A stretch of 64,000 nt of DNA from positions 96,331-160,330 of IMG/VR virus record IMGVR_UViG_3300050139_000095; one strand, written 5' to 3'. The stretch comes from a virus. Under the pieces are notes generated by a model, which ran no database searches, was not told the DNA's origin, and was given only the letters and a program-made list of their open reading frames with translations. A program made the translations under genes and the position numbers. The stretch's first letter is position 1, and each line of letters begins with the position of its first letter. This document shows, piece by piece, positions 35,308-44,063 of this stretch.

Positions 35308-36066
35308 ATGAAAAACATAATCATTGCCTTAATTGGCACAATCTTACTGTCATCTTGTAACCACACCAACAGCGCACCGGCTCCATCACCTTCAGTGGTG
35401 ACACCGGCTCCTGTACCGGCACCGGCTCCTACGCCGACGCCACCGCCCTCGCCCTCTCTCTTAGACCAAATGATTGCGAACGGAGTTCCTAAAGCCGCAG
35501 CGACTGAAGCTATGGCGAAGTACGCAACCTTCAAGAGCCGCGCCACCAACAGTGCTTGGCTTACGGTAATTGATTTTACGAAACCGTCAGGCCAAAAGCG
35601 GATGTACATGGTGAACACTGCGACTGGCGCTGTGACTGCGATCTATGTGGCTCACGGATCAGGATCAGATCCTAACGCCACCGGCACGCCGTACAAGTTC
35701 TCGAACATTCCCAACACACACATGTCATCACTCGGCGCTTACTTGGTGAGCGAGAAGTTCATGTTCGCCAACCATGGTGAGTCGATGAAGCTTGATGGCT
35801 TGGAGAATACGGATAGCCTTGTTCGTGAGCGCGGGATCTATATGCATCCTGCAACCTACGTGTCGGCTGGCCGCTCGAAGATGGGAATGAGTTGGGGTTG
35901 CTTCGCGCTCTCGACTACGGATATTGTTACGGCGCTCAGTCGTTTGTCTGGCGGAAGTTTTCTTTACGCTTATTCAACCGTGAAGAGTCAGTCGATGGAC
36001 AAACTCTTGAGTCCTGATTATCACTTCGTGAACGAGGGCGAAGGCGCTCCGCTCAACGGCGATTAA
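35308..36066 (+). CDS. lipoprotein murein L,D-transpeptidase-like (YkuD-type), 252 aa
   Basis: MKNIIIALIGTILLSSCNHT is a lipobox signal (LSSC). Residues 20-50 are a Pro-rich spacer. The catalytic part matches the murein L,D-transpeptidase domain: MYMVNTATGAVTAIYVAHGS, then ERGIYMHPATYVSAGRSKMG and SWGCFALS with the likely catalytic Cys in MSWGCFALS. Such enzymes crosslink or modify peptidoglycan or release its tails. In a phage this may remodel or protect the host cell wall. Ends four bases inside the convergent helicase gene. Confidence 0.75.
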   Translation: MKNIIIALIGTILLSSCNHTNSAPAPSPSVVTPAPVPAPAPTPTPPPSPSLLDQMIANGVPKAAATEAMAKYATFKSRATNSAWLTVIDFTKPSGQKRMYMVNTATGAVTAIYVAHGSGSDPNATGTPYKFSNIPNTHMSSLGAYLVSEKFMFANHGESMKLDGLENTDSLVRERGIYMHPATYVSAGRSKMGMSWGCFALSTTDIVTALSRLSGGSFLYAYSTVKSQSMDKLLSPDYHFVNEGEGAPLNGD

Positions 36067-37904
36067 TTTTTATCTTTACTGAAGTACGCGCCGAGCAAAT
36101 TGCTGGCGTCGTACTTGGAGATTTGTTCCATCGGAACATTTGAGAGTTTGAACTTCTTGATGAGCGCATATTGCTTTTCAGAACATCTCTCGCCCTTAGC
36201 TCTCTTCTTCCACGGCGCTTTGATCCACAGCAAGCGATCCCAATCCGGATACTGAGTCAGCATGTGATCTTCGATTTTCTTTGCAGCGTCAGGGCCATTG
36301 GCTCCACGGAAGGCAATGATTCGTTCGCCGGGGAAAGTGCGCGGGGCCGCGAGTGGCTTTCGCATCATGATCGAATCGAATCCGCCAAGGCCGTTCGGAG
36401 TGATGACAACCTGATACCTCATGCCGCTGTCCTTGTCTGAGTGGATCAGCTTGAGGTTCGTGCCGGAGCGGAAATACCGATAGCGTGAATCGAAATAGTC
36501 AGAGTTGTCATCGAAGGTTGAGTAGATGTCGTCGGCCACTTCTTTGACATCGCCAGGAGCGAAGCGCGGCTTTTCACCAGGAGCCAAACCTTTAGTGTTT
36601 GTTGGATTCGCACGCTCGAAGCGCAGCTTCATCTCGCTCCATGACGCGCAGTTGTAGGGGTTGAAATATTCTTTCTCGCCGATCATGGTGTCGGCCAAGT
36701 TCACACATTCGAGGAAGTCATGTCCTTCACAGTCGAAGTCCTGTCGAAAGTTAAAGATTTTTGCCACGGTTGCGGTCTTGTCCGAGTGCTCATCCACGAT
36801 CTCGACAATGTGAGCAACATCCTTTCCTTCCCACAAGCGCGTGGAGCGACCTGCAATTTGGGTGAGGAGAAGTTGGGACTTTGTAGGGCGTGCGTTGATG
36901 ATGAGATCGAGTTTTCCGTAATTAAAACCTTCCGTAAGAATCCCAAAGTTCGCCAGGATCTTCAGCTTTCCTGATTTGAAATCAGCGATAATTTTGCGGC
37001 GCTCTTCTTTGGGCATGTCTCCGGAGATCCCTTCGGCGGAAACTCCAATCGATTGGAATTGTTCGGTGAGCCGGAAGACGTGCTCAAGGTCGGTCGCAAA
37101 GATCAGGGCCTGTTTGTCTGGGAATCTTTTCTGCCAAGTCTCGACGATCAGAGTATTTCGTTCGACGTTATTGACGGCGGCGGCGAGGTCTTTAAGGTTG
37201 AAGTCACCGGCAGTGGTACGGACTCGTGCAAGATCGGTTTTAGAGTCCACGCGCCAGCTTACGATAGGAGCGAGGTACTTCTGCCTTGTGCCAGCCACGA
37301 TGTCCAGATTGAGCGCCACGCTGTCGAAGATGCCGGAGAGAGATTCGTCATCGGCCCGTTTGGGAGTCGCGGTCACGCCGACGATAAGAGTGCCGGTCTT
37401 CTCGGGATTGAAATAGGAGATCACATATTGGTAGGTGCTCGCGATGCAATGATGTGCTTCGTCAAACATGATCACGCCAAAATGATCGGGCGAGAATTTT
37501 GTGATCCGATTGCTGTTACTGCGCCCAATGGTTTGGACGGACGCGAGAACGACATGCGCCTGTTGGCTGGCTTCGCGGTCGGCTTGTTCAATTTCGATAA
37601 TGTAATCGGGACCGATAACGGCGGCGATTTCTTCGGCGGCTTGTTCGAGAAGTTCTTCGCGGTGAGCCACCATCATCACTGGCTTTTTAAGAACTGTCAG
37701 ACACCAAAGAGCGATAGCTCCCATGGTTGGAGTTTTGCCCAATCCAGTGGCCATGATGACTAGCTGACGCAGCGACTTACGTGCCTCGTAATCTTTGATG
37801 ATTTTTAATTTGGCCTGATCTTGGTACGCTCGCATGGTAATGACGCCAGGTCGCGGCGCTTGCGGCCACGCCATCGGAACCGAATCAAAAATCGACTGTT
37901 GCAT
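36063..37904 (-). CDS. SF2 DEAD/DEAH-box helicase, 613 aa
   Basis: Minus strand; ATG at 37904 follows taggggtacgggg, preferred over a longer start at 37949. Motifs: IMATGLGKT (I), LASVQTIGR (Ic), IMFDEAHH (II, DEAH), GVTATP (III), LIFATD (IV region), ANFGILTEGF (V) and QIAGRSTRLW (VI). The C-terminal region (about 430-613) is unrecognised. Resembles phage and bacterial RAD25/DEAD-type helicases for replication, recombination or transcription. Contains palindrome copy 6 within its coding sequence. Confidence 0.9.
   Translation of the reverse strand: MQQSIFDSVPMAWPQAPRPGVITMRAYQDQAKLKIIKDYEARKSLRQLVIMATGLGKTPTMGAIALWCLTVLKKPVMMVAHREELLEQAAEEIAAVIGPDYIIEIEQADREASQQAHVVLASVQTIGRSNSNRITKFSPDHFGVIMFDEAHHCIASTYQYVISYFNPEKTGTLIVGVTATPKRADDESLSGIFDSVALNLDIVAGTRQKYLAPIVSWRVDSKTDLARVRTTAGDFNLKDLAAAVNNVERNTLIVETWQKRFPDKQALIFATDLEHVFRLTEQFQSIGVSAEGISGDMPKEERRKIIADFKSGKLKILANFGILTEGFNYGKLDLIINARPTKSQLLLTQIAGRSTRLWEGKDVAHIVEIVDEHSDKTATVAKIFNFRQDFDCEGHDFLECVNLADTMIGEKEYFNPYNCASWSEMKLRFERANPTNTKGLAPGEKPRFAPGDVKEVADDIYSTFDDNSDYFDSRYRYFRSGTNLKLIHSDKDSGMRYQVVITPNGLGGFDSIMMRKPLAAPRTFPGERIIAFRGANGPDAAKKIEDHMLTQYPDWDRLLWIKAPWKKRAKGERCSEKQYALIKKFKLSNVPMEQISKYDASNLLGAYFSKDKN
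37044..37057. repeat. dispersed palindrome copy 6 (TCCAATCGATTGGA)
   Basis: Exact core, centre CG. Inside the helicase gene (codes for a QSIGV-type stretch on the minus strand), so a promoter role is unlikely. Confidence 0.75.
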
Positions 37905-38034
37905 CCCCGTACCCCTATGTGGTGTTCTGTGGTTGCTAACATACCACATGACAATGTGTAAAGCGGCTTGTAGGGTTTTTGGGATGAACGATTCGTATGT
38001 TATTCATCATGAGGTTTTAAAAAAGGAGAGCGCA

Positions 38035-39150
38035 GTGGATCTAGTTCAGTTGGATGACGAAGTTGTTAAGCAAGAAGAACTAAAGATCGAAGACACAAAA
38101 AAGGTGGCCGTTAAGTTCGGAATCCTTGGTTCCGGGCAAGCGGGAAATGCGCTGGCCGATTCTTTTTATTCCATTGGATACCGGCGCGTAGTCGCCATCA
38201 ATTCCACGGATCGCGACATGCAACGGATTCAAATCCCGGTCAGCAATCGTTATCTGTTGGGCGGCATCGAAGGCGCTGGGAAAGTTCCTGAGTCTGGTCG
38301 CAAAGCCACAGAGCGCGATTACGACGAGATCATGAAGGTCGTTCGCAAATCTTTCGGCAAAGACATTGATCATATTTTAGTTTGCGCAGGACTCGGCGGC
38401 GGCACTGGCGGCGGCTCGGTGAACATCCTTGTGGATCTCTGCCAGGAATATTTGGCTTCCATCGGCGTGTCTGATGTTGAAAAGAAAGTTGGCGTGATCG
38501 CCACTCTCCCTACCAAGGACGAAAGTTCGGCGGTTCAGCACAATGCACTCACCGGATTGAAGAGCCTCTTCGATCTCGCAGAGAAAGGTAAACTATCTCC
38601 GCTGATCTTGGTGGACAACGCGAGGGCGCTTTCTCTCTACGGCGGAGCGAGCGTCGTGGATGCATGGAGCAAAATTAATAGAAATGTTGTCGGAATGTTC
38701 GATTACTTCAACGTGCTCTCCGCAGCGAACGATTCTTCTGTGCATGTCACATTTGATCCCCAAGACTACAAAACCGTTCTTCAATCTGGAGTTATGACCT
38801 TCGGTCGCGCCATCATCGGCGGCTACGACGTTGGCGTGATCTCGGATGCAGTTAAACAGAACGTGAAGAAAGGTTTGCTTGTGGAGGATGTGGACTTCTC
38901 GCAAGCCACCCACGGCGCGGCCATTCTTCTCGGCGACAAAGAGTCGCTGTCAAAGATTTCACAGGACGCTTTGGAAGATGCGTTCGGGACACTGAATCGC
39001 ATGATGAAGCAAGGCAAGGGCACGAAGCTTCATCGCGGAGTGTACGAAGGCGGAAAAGATTGTTACGTGTTTACGATCATGTCCGGCCTTGGCCGACCAA
39101 CAAAGCGCCTTGCGGAAATCGAAGCTAAGGCTGGAAAGGCATACCCATGA
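38035..39150 (+). CDS. tubulin/FtsZ-superfamily GTPase, 371 aa
   Basis: GTG 38035 with AAAAAGGAGAGCGCA upstream is chosen over weaker upstream ATGs. GTP-binding features: FGILGSGQAGNALADSF (residues about 29-45) and the tubulin signature GLGGGTGGGS (about 119-128), then LILVDNAR and a long helical C-terminal part (FDYFNVLSAANDSS; MKQGKGTKLH). Phage tubulins (PhuZ, TubZ-like) form filaments that centre or segregate phage DNA or nuclei. Length 371 fits such proteins. It is followed by a coupled one-helix membrane peptide, and the opposite strand carries the helicase. PhuZ or TubZ assignment needs tree placement. Confidence 0.88.
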   Translation: MDLVQLDDEVVKQEELKIEDTKKVAVKFGILGSGQAGNALADSFYSIGYRRVVAINSTDRDMQRIQIPVSNRYLLGGIEGAGKVPESGRKATERDYDEIMKVVRKSFGKDIDHILVCAGLGGGTGGGSVNILVDLCQEYLASIGVSDVEKKVGVIATLPTKDESSAVQHNALTGLKSLFDLAEKGKLSPLILVDNARALSLYGGASVVDAWSKINRNVVGMFDYFNVLSAANDSSVHVTFDPQDYKTVLQSGVMTFGRAIIGGYDVGVISDAVKQNVKKGLLVEDVDFSQATHGAAILLGDKESLSKISQDALEDAFGTLNRMMKQGKGTKLHRGVYEGGKDCYVFTIMSGLGRPTKRLAEIEAKAGKAYP

Positions 39151-39260
39151 ATCGTTTACGAAGTGGACTCCACGCTGTGGTCATTGCTCTTGGTGCTAAT
39201 GCTTTGGTCTGTATTGGCATCCTTGGCTTTATTGTATTCTTGTTTCGTTTGAAAAAATGA
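39147..39260 (+). CDS. membrane peptide coupled to tubulin-like gene, 37 aa
   Basis: ATGA overlap with the tubulin stop; TGA at 39258-39260. Product has one transmembrane helix (LHAVVIALGANALVCIGILG) and basic ends (MNRLRSG; FRLKK). It may anchor or tether the filament system to the membrane, or be a small independent protein. Confidence 0.6.
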   Translation: MNRLRSGLHAVVIALGANALVCIGILGFIVFLFRLKK

Positions 39261-39385
39261 ATTTGATGGTCGCCGGTAAAAGGAAAAAAGGCTTGGGACC
39301 TTGCCAGAATCAGGAGCCTTGCGGCGCAAGCCAATACCCATTAAGATCGTCTGTAGCTGGCAGACCGGCGACCAGTTTTATGTAG
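39257..39385 (+). CDS. possible small basic protein, 42 aa
   Basis: ATGA overlap with the membrane peptide. Product starts MNLMVAGKRKKGLGPCQNQE and is basic with two Cys. There is a chance that this stretch is instead a leader. The stop overlaps the -35 area of the following promoter. Confidence 0.35.
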   Translation: MNLMVAGKRKKGLGPCQNQEPCGASQYPLRSSVAGRPATSFM

Positions 39386-39427
39386 TGACAATTTTAAGTT
39401 GGGATATAATTACCGCATAGGGCGGTA
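39383..39427 (+). promoter_or_regulatory. promoter -10 TATAAT plus perfect dyad operator-like site
   Basis: TATAAT at 39405-39410 is a perfect -10; an acceptable -35 (tagtga, 39383-39388) lies 16 bases upstream. Right behind it, TACCGC (39411-39416) and GCGGTA (39422-39427) form a perfect dyad spaced by five bases, which overlaps the likely start of transcription. Probably a regulated promoter for the following genes (ATG 39431). Confidence 0.55.
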
Positions 39428-39430
39428 ACT

Positions 39431-39622
39431 ATGAACATCAAAAGCATTGTCAGCGACCTTTCGGTTGTGGAAGATATTGAGCACATCACTGTGCAGGACA
39501 TCGACAAAGTAGTGAGCGCACTGGCTGATCAAATGGCCCAAGAGGGAAAGATCGCCGACATCCTGATCGCGCACGGTTTGAAACGCATGAAGCGAGTTAG
39601 GTACAAACGAAGGAAATCATGA
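39431..39622 (+). CDS. hypothetical protein, 63 aa
   Basis: ATG 39431 behind the TATAAT/dyad region. Starts MNIKSIVSDLSVVEDIEHIT and ends in a basic KRMKRVRYKRRKS tail. Small helical protein. ATGA overlap with the methyltransferase gene. Confidence 0.55.
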   Translation: MNIKSIVSDLSVVEDIEHITVQDIDKVVSALADQMAQEGKIADILIAHGLKRMKRVRYKRRKS

Positions 39623-40128
39623 CGGTCGAATATTTTTCTGAAACGCAAAAGGTTAGGCCGCACGTTTTTCCATTTCTTCGCGGGAACATTTTAGACATCG
39701 GATGCGGGACAGAAAAGATTTGCGCCGGGGCCATCGGAGTAGACGTTCGCAAAACTGAAGCGGTCGATCATGTGATCGGCGGCTTCGATAAGTTGAGCGA
39801 AGAGTTGAAGAAGATCGGACTGACCGAGAAGTGGGATACCATTTTCTCCAGCCACTGCCTTGAACATTTGCGCGACGATTGGGCGGCGATTGAGGATTGG
39901 TGCAACCTTCTCGCGAAGAAGGGCAACCTGATCTTGTATCTTCCCGACGATGATCACTATGACAACGATTCAAATACTGAACATCTGCACCGTTACAAAT
40001 ACGCTGAGTTCATGAAAGAGTTTGGAGCGCGGTGTTCTTTCATGGAGATCGCGCACAGTGGCCCACACGTCGGCCATGACCTTTATTCTTTCTATCTGGT
40101 GGCGACCAACACCTGCAAATGGGACTAA
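39619..40128 (+). CDS. class I SAM methyltransferase-like protein, 169 aa
   Basis: ATGA-coupled. GNILDIGCGTEKICAGAIGV is the SAM-binding motif I, GVDVRKTEAV follows, and DTIFSSHCLEHLRDDWAAIE with LILYLPDDDHYD is the post-I and motif III region. Typical of phage and host methyltransferases acting on small molecules or sugars; the substrate is unclear. Ends about 98 bases before the terminase. Confidence 0.75.
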   Translation: MTVEYFSETQKVRPHVFPFLRGNILDIGCGTEKICAGAIGVDVRKTEAVDHVIGGFDKLSEELKKIGLTEKWDTIFSSHCLEHLRDDWAAIEDWCNLLAKKGNLILYLPDDDHYDNDSNTEHLHRYKYAEFMKEFGARCSFMEIAHSGPHVGHDLYSFYLVATNTCKWD

Positions 40129-40187
40129 CCAGACCTAAGCCTTAGCCTTGCTATGATGGGCATTGTCAAATATCCTGAGTGGACGTT

Positions 40188-40201
40188 TCCAATTGATTGG
40201 A
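40188..40201. repeat. dispersed palindrome copy 7 (TCCAATTGATTGGA)
   Basis: Exact core, centre TG. In the gap between the methyltransferase and the terminase, about 26 bases ahead of the chosen terminase start; a TTG in the same reading frame lies within it. Confidence 0.8.
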
Positions 40202-40226
40202 GTCGTTTCATCCACAAGGATCGTTT

Positions 40227-42248
40227 GTGATTATCTCACAGTCGGGGCGTCACCGCTCCGTAAGAACTGACAAAGAACTCGCAGACTTAATCGGTCAAGA
40301 GTACGAGTCTATGGATACTGAAGAGCGAGAAATTTTCGCGCAGATCCTTGAGGATTACAAAGCCACAGGCACATCACCTTTTGTTGAAGTCGCAAGCGCC
40401 AGCATTTATAAAACGCGGCCCGTCTCGATGGAAACTTTCCTGACAGATCCGTACTACCTGGGCGATGCGGGAAAGACTTTGTTCCCAATCCTGAAGGACG
40501 ACATGACCGATATGTTTTCCGGCAGGTACGAAGAGGCCAACTTCTCAGGCTCTATCGGTTACGGAAAATCTTCTCTTGGCCGGTTCTCGCTGATTCGCAT
40601 GGTCTACGAAGCTTCGCTCCTTTGGAATCCGCAAGAAGTTTACGACATCACATCTACAGATAAAATTGAGTTCGCGTGTATATCGGTGACGGAAGACGCG
40701 GCCAATGAAGTTGTGTTTGATGGCGTGAACTCGATCATAAAACAGTCGCCGTATTTCCAGGAAAAGTTTAAGCCGCTAAAGGTTACGAGTGAAGCCGGAA
40801 TAGTTTTTCCCAACAACATTATCATTCCTCCAGGTATGTCCACGGAGAAATCGGCCATCGGTCGTAACATTCTCGGTTGCGTGCTCGATGAAGGTAACTT
40901 CTTCAGGCGCGTGGCCCACTCGGTAGAAGTGCGTGACTATGCAAAAGAGATTTACGATTCGATCAAGCGTCGTATGAAATCTCGTTTCGAGAGAAATGGT
41001 AAACTGCCGGGAATAATTCTTCTGCTATCTTCAAAAAAGAATGTAAACAGTTTTACTGAACAACGGATTCGCGTATCAACTGACGATCCGAAAGTTTTTG
41101 TTCGCGAGTACAGCCTTTGGGATGTTCACGATAAGAAACGGTATTCACCAAAAAGGTTTAGAGTAGCGATTGGAACAGAGACAACGCTATCGAGAATCCT
41201 CGTTCCCAAGGAACAGCCGCCTGAAGGCTCGACGGTCATTGATGTGCCGGAAGATTTCAGGAAAGATTTCGAGGACGATCTTGACGGATCTATCCGCGAC
41301 ATCGCCGGGTACTCAACGATTGCGATCACGCCGTTCATTCAGCGGCGAAACAAAATTGCTGAAGCGATTGATACCACGCGGGTACATCCGTTCAGCGAAC
41401 ATATTTGGCAGCAAGACGTGCCGGGAGTTATTCGCTGGGACATGCTGGCCAAACAGGACATCCATCAAGTTTGGAAGCCGCTACTCAATCCTTCGGCCCC
41501 TCGCCATGTGCATCTGGATTTATCAAAGAACAAAGATAGAACCGGCCTAGCCATTGGTCATATCGGCGGGTGGACACAGGTCCAAGCCATTGGCGGCGAA
41601 ACTGAGATGGCACCGATCTTTGTTCCGGATTTTACGTTGGCGATTGCGGCTCCGCCAAATGGCGAGATCATTTACTCGGAAATTCGTCGGATCATTTATG
41701 AGTTCGCGCTACATGGGTACTTCATCAAGCTGGTGTCGGCGGATAGTTTCCAATCGCTCGCCATGCTCCAGACCATGCGGCAGCAAGGATTCAATACCAA
41801 AGTCGTCTCTGTGGATCTCATGGGGCCTTACGATGTGCTCAAGCAAGCCTTCTATGAGAACAGGATGCGGATGTACCGCTACGAACCTTTGCTCACGGAA
41901 CTCCGGACGCTGGAAAAGAACTGGAAGACCGGCAAAGTGGATCACCCGGACGGCGGAACAAAAGACGTTGCCGATGCATTGACGGGGGTAGTCACAACAC
42001 TTTCAGAGGTCGCTCAACAATATTCTGGAACTTCAGTGACCGCGCCACCAGGAAGCAAGTACGCTGACGACGATGAACAGTGGGTACTCGAATCCGCAAT
42101 ACCCGTTGAAAAATCAAATAAAGACAATAACAATGAGGCTTGGAAAGACGAAGTTGAGAAAAGAAACCAGGCACGCGAGCAAGGTTCAGACTTGAGTTTG
42201 TTTCCTGAAGCTGGCAGGGGTTTCCAACTGCCGTTTGAAATGGGGTAA
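40227..42248 (+). CDS. large terminase subunit, 673 aa
   Basis: GTG 40227 with aaggatcgttt upstream; a TTG at 40197 lies inside palindrome copy 7. ATPase part: SGSIGYGKSSLGRFSL (Walker A-like) and LGCVLDEGNFF (Walker B region). Nuclease part: VHLDLSKNKDRTGLAIGH, VSADSFQSL and KDVADALTGV give the acidic residues of the RNase H-fold nuclease. Terminase packages DNA into the prohead by ATP hydrolysis and cuts it. It starts the head operon. Confidence 0.9.
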   Translation: MIISQSGRHRSVRTDKELADLIGQEYESMDTEEREIFAQILEDYKATGTSPFVEVASASIYKTRPVSMETFLTDPYYLGDAGKTLFPILKDDMTDMFSGRYEEANFSGSIGYGKSSLGRFSLIRMVYEASLLWNPQEVYDITSTDKIEFACISVTEDAANEVVFDGVNSIIKQSPYFQEKFKPLKVTSEAGIVFPNNIIIPPGMSTEKSAIGRNILGCVLDEGNFFRRVAHSVEVRDYAKEIYDSIKRRMKSRFERNGKLPGIILLLSSKKNVNSFTEQRIRVSTDDPKVFVREYSLWDVHDKKRYSPKRFRVAIGTETTLSRILVPKEQPPEGSTVIDVPEDFRKDFEDDLDGSIRDIAGYSTIAITPFIQRRNKIAEAIDTTRVHPFSEHIWQQDVPGVIRWDMLAKQDIHQVWKPLLNPSAPRHVHLDLSKNKDRTGLAIGHIGGWTQVQAIGGETEMAPIFVPDFTLAIAAPPNGEIIYSEIRRIIYEFALHGYFIKLVSADSFQSLAMLQTMRQQGFNTKVVSVDLMGPYDVLKQAFYENRMRMYRYEPLLTELRTLEKNWKTGKVDHPDGGTKDVADALTGVVTTLSEVAQQYSGTSVTAPPGSKYADDDEQWVLESAIPVEKSNKDNNNEAWKDEVEKRNQAREQGSDLSLFPEAGRGFQLPFEMG

Positions 42249-42250
42249 AA

Positions 42251-44044
42251 GTGTCAGCGGAATCTAGGACGTTACAATTTATTCGTCAGATTGTGTCAGA
42301 GCCTTCGCAATACAGTTTGCCCATCGCTCCGCAAATCGCCAACTCATCGATCCTTGGATCATACGGTGTCGGCGGTTTTAGCTACCTGACAAATTCGTTC
42401 AACCAATCAATCGTTCAATACTTGGCAGTGGATCAGGATCTGATCACGCGCTTCATTGATTACGAAGATCAGGATGACAGTCCACTGATTGCATCGTCGC
42501 TGGATATTTATGCAGACGACAGCACGCAGACCAAGGACGCCGAGAACAAAACTCTCTGGGTTGAATCGGACGACGAGTACATCCGCGACGAACTAGACTC
42601 CATGCTCCACAAAAATTTGCTCACTGAAGAAACGATATGGCCGTTGGCGCGTACCCTTTGTAAGTACGGAAACTACTACGGCGAATTGATCGTGAAGAAA
42701 AATGAGGGCGTGATTGGGATGAATGTTCTCCCGCCGCCCGTCATGCGCCGCCTGGAGTTTGGCTCTGGACGCGAAGGTATCATCGGATTTATTTACGATC
42801 CCACTGGCCAATTCCGTATGACCACTTTTGAATTCATAGACTCATTGAAGTCGCGGATTCAAGATGGTGGAAAAATGGTTTCTGATTATTACGGTAAGCC
42901 GCCTGAGTCTATCGTGATGGAAGATTGGGAGATCGCCCACTTCCGTTTGCGCGGAAAGAAACCGCAATCGCTTTATGGATTCGGTATCGGTGAACCGGCA
43001 CGCTGGATCTTCAAGCGCCTTGTGCTCTTGGAAGATTCGATCATCATGCATCGGCTCACCCGCGCACCTTCGCGCTATGCTTTCTACGTGGATGTGTCGA
43101 ACATTCCGCCGAATGAAACCAGCGCCTATCTAAACAAAGTTCGTCAGGCCGTTAAAAAACAAAAGTATGTGAATCCGAACACCAATAAAATGGATGAGAA
43201 GTTCAACATGCTGACCACCATGGATGACTTTTTCTTGCCGGTGCGCGATGGCCGCGAGTCAACCAAGGTCGAATCTTTGGCCGGTCCTGTTTATGATGCC
43301 ATTGAAGACATCAAGTATTTCGAGAACAAATTGTTCGCGGCACTTAAAGTACCAAAGCCTTTCTTGACCTACGAAGAATCGACAGCCAAGACCAATCTCT
43401 CGGCGGAAGATTCGCGCTTCGCTCGAACCATCATGCGTATTCAGCGCGAGATGAAAAACGGCTATCGCAAAATCTGCAATGTCCATTTGGCCGCCAAAGG
43501 AATCAATCCTGATAAGGTGGAATTTGAACTGAAGATGACGACGCCCTCTGCGATCTTTGAACTCGCGCAGCTTGAGATCCGTGCGGCTGAAGTTGAACTG
43601 GCCGACAAGTTTGGCGCTTATGCTCCGCGCTCCTGGATCTTGCGCGAGATCATGCATTTCACCGATGAACAAATCGAAGAGATGGATGAGATGAAGCGCA
43701 AAGAAGAGATGAAGGGCGAGGCCGCAGAAGACGAAGAATCGGGCGGCGGCGGTGGTGGATCGTCGGGAGCCATTGATAAACTGGTCTCCAGACGTGATGA
43801 GCCTTCGTCGTCGAGCACCAGTGGATCTGCACCTTTAGCTGTTGCTGCCGGTGAGTCGAAGGGCTATCCGTCACGTAAACTAGGTTCAGATGAATTCTGG
43901 AATGGCGGAGTTAAGAAGAATTTGAGTACAATACTGGAACGACTTGAAGAAGCGAAAGCCACGGATAAAAAGTTTTCCAGACATTGGGATCGGACCACTG
44001 GACTATTAAACGAACTGAGGGACAACTTACGTCGTAAGAAATAA
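42251..44044 (+). CDS. portal protein (gp20-like), 597 aa
   Basis: GTG start two bases after the terminase stop. Segments such as YGNYYGELIVKKNEGVIGMN, RLRGKKPQSLYGFGIGEPAR and VESLAGPVYDAIEDIKYFEN are typical of T4-type portal proteins; C-terminal part has FELKMTTPSAIFELAQLEIR. The end is Gly/Ser-rich. Forms the dodecameric channel for DNA entry and tail attachment. Position after terminase and before the protease fits. Confidence 0.88.
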   Translation: MSAESRTLQFIRQIVSEPSQYSLPIAPQIANSSILGSYGVGGFSYLTNSFNQSIVQYLAVDQDLITRFIDYEDQDDSPLIASSLDIYADDSTQTKDAENKTLWVESDDEYIRDELDSMLHKNLLTEETIWPLARTLCKYGNYYGELIVKKNEGVIGMNVLPPPVMRRLEFGSGREGIIGFIYDPTGQFRMTTFEFIDSLKSRIQDGGKMVSDYYGKPPESIVMEDWEIAHFRLRGKKPQSLYGFGIGEPARWIFKRLVLLEDSIIMHRLTRAPSRYAFYVDVSNIPPNETSAYLNKVRQAVKKQKYVNPNTNKMDEKFNMLTTMDDFFLPVRDGRESTKVESLAGPVYDAIEDIKYFENKLFAALKVPKPFLTYEESTAKTNLSAEDSRFARTIMRIQREMKNGYRKICNVHLAAKGINPDKVEFELKMTTPSAIFELAQLEIRAAEVELADKFGAYAPRSWILREIMHFTDEQIEEMDEMKRKEEMKGEAAEDEESGGGGGGSSGAIDKLVSRRDEPSSSSTSGSAPLAVAAGESKGYPSRKLGSDEFWNGGVKKNLSTILERLEEAKATDKKFSRHWDRTTGLLNELRDNLRRKK

Positions 44045-44063
44045 CCTCACGGAAAGGGAAGTT

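Noticed and set aside
37053-37763. 236-aa plus-strand frame opposite the helicase
   Set aside because: All SF2 helicase motifs read on the minus strand; the plus frame is a shadow.
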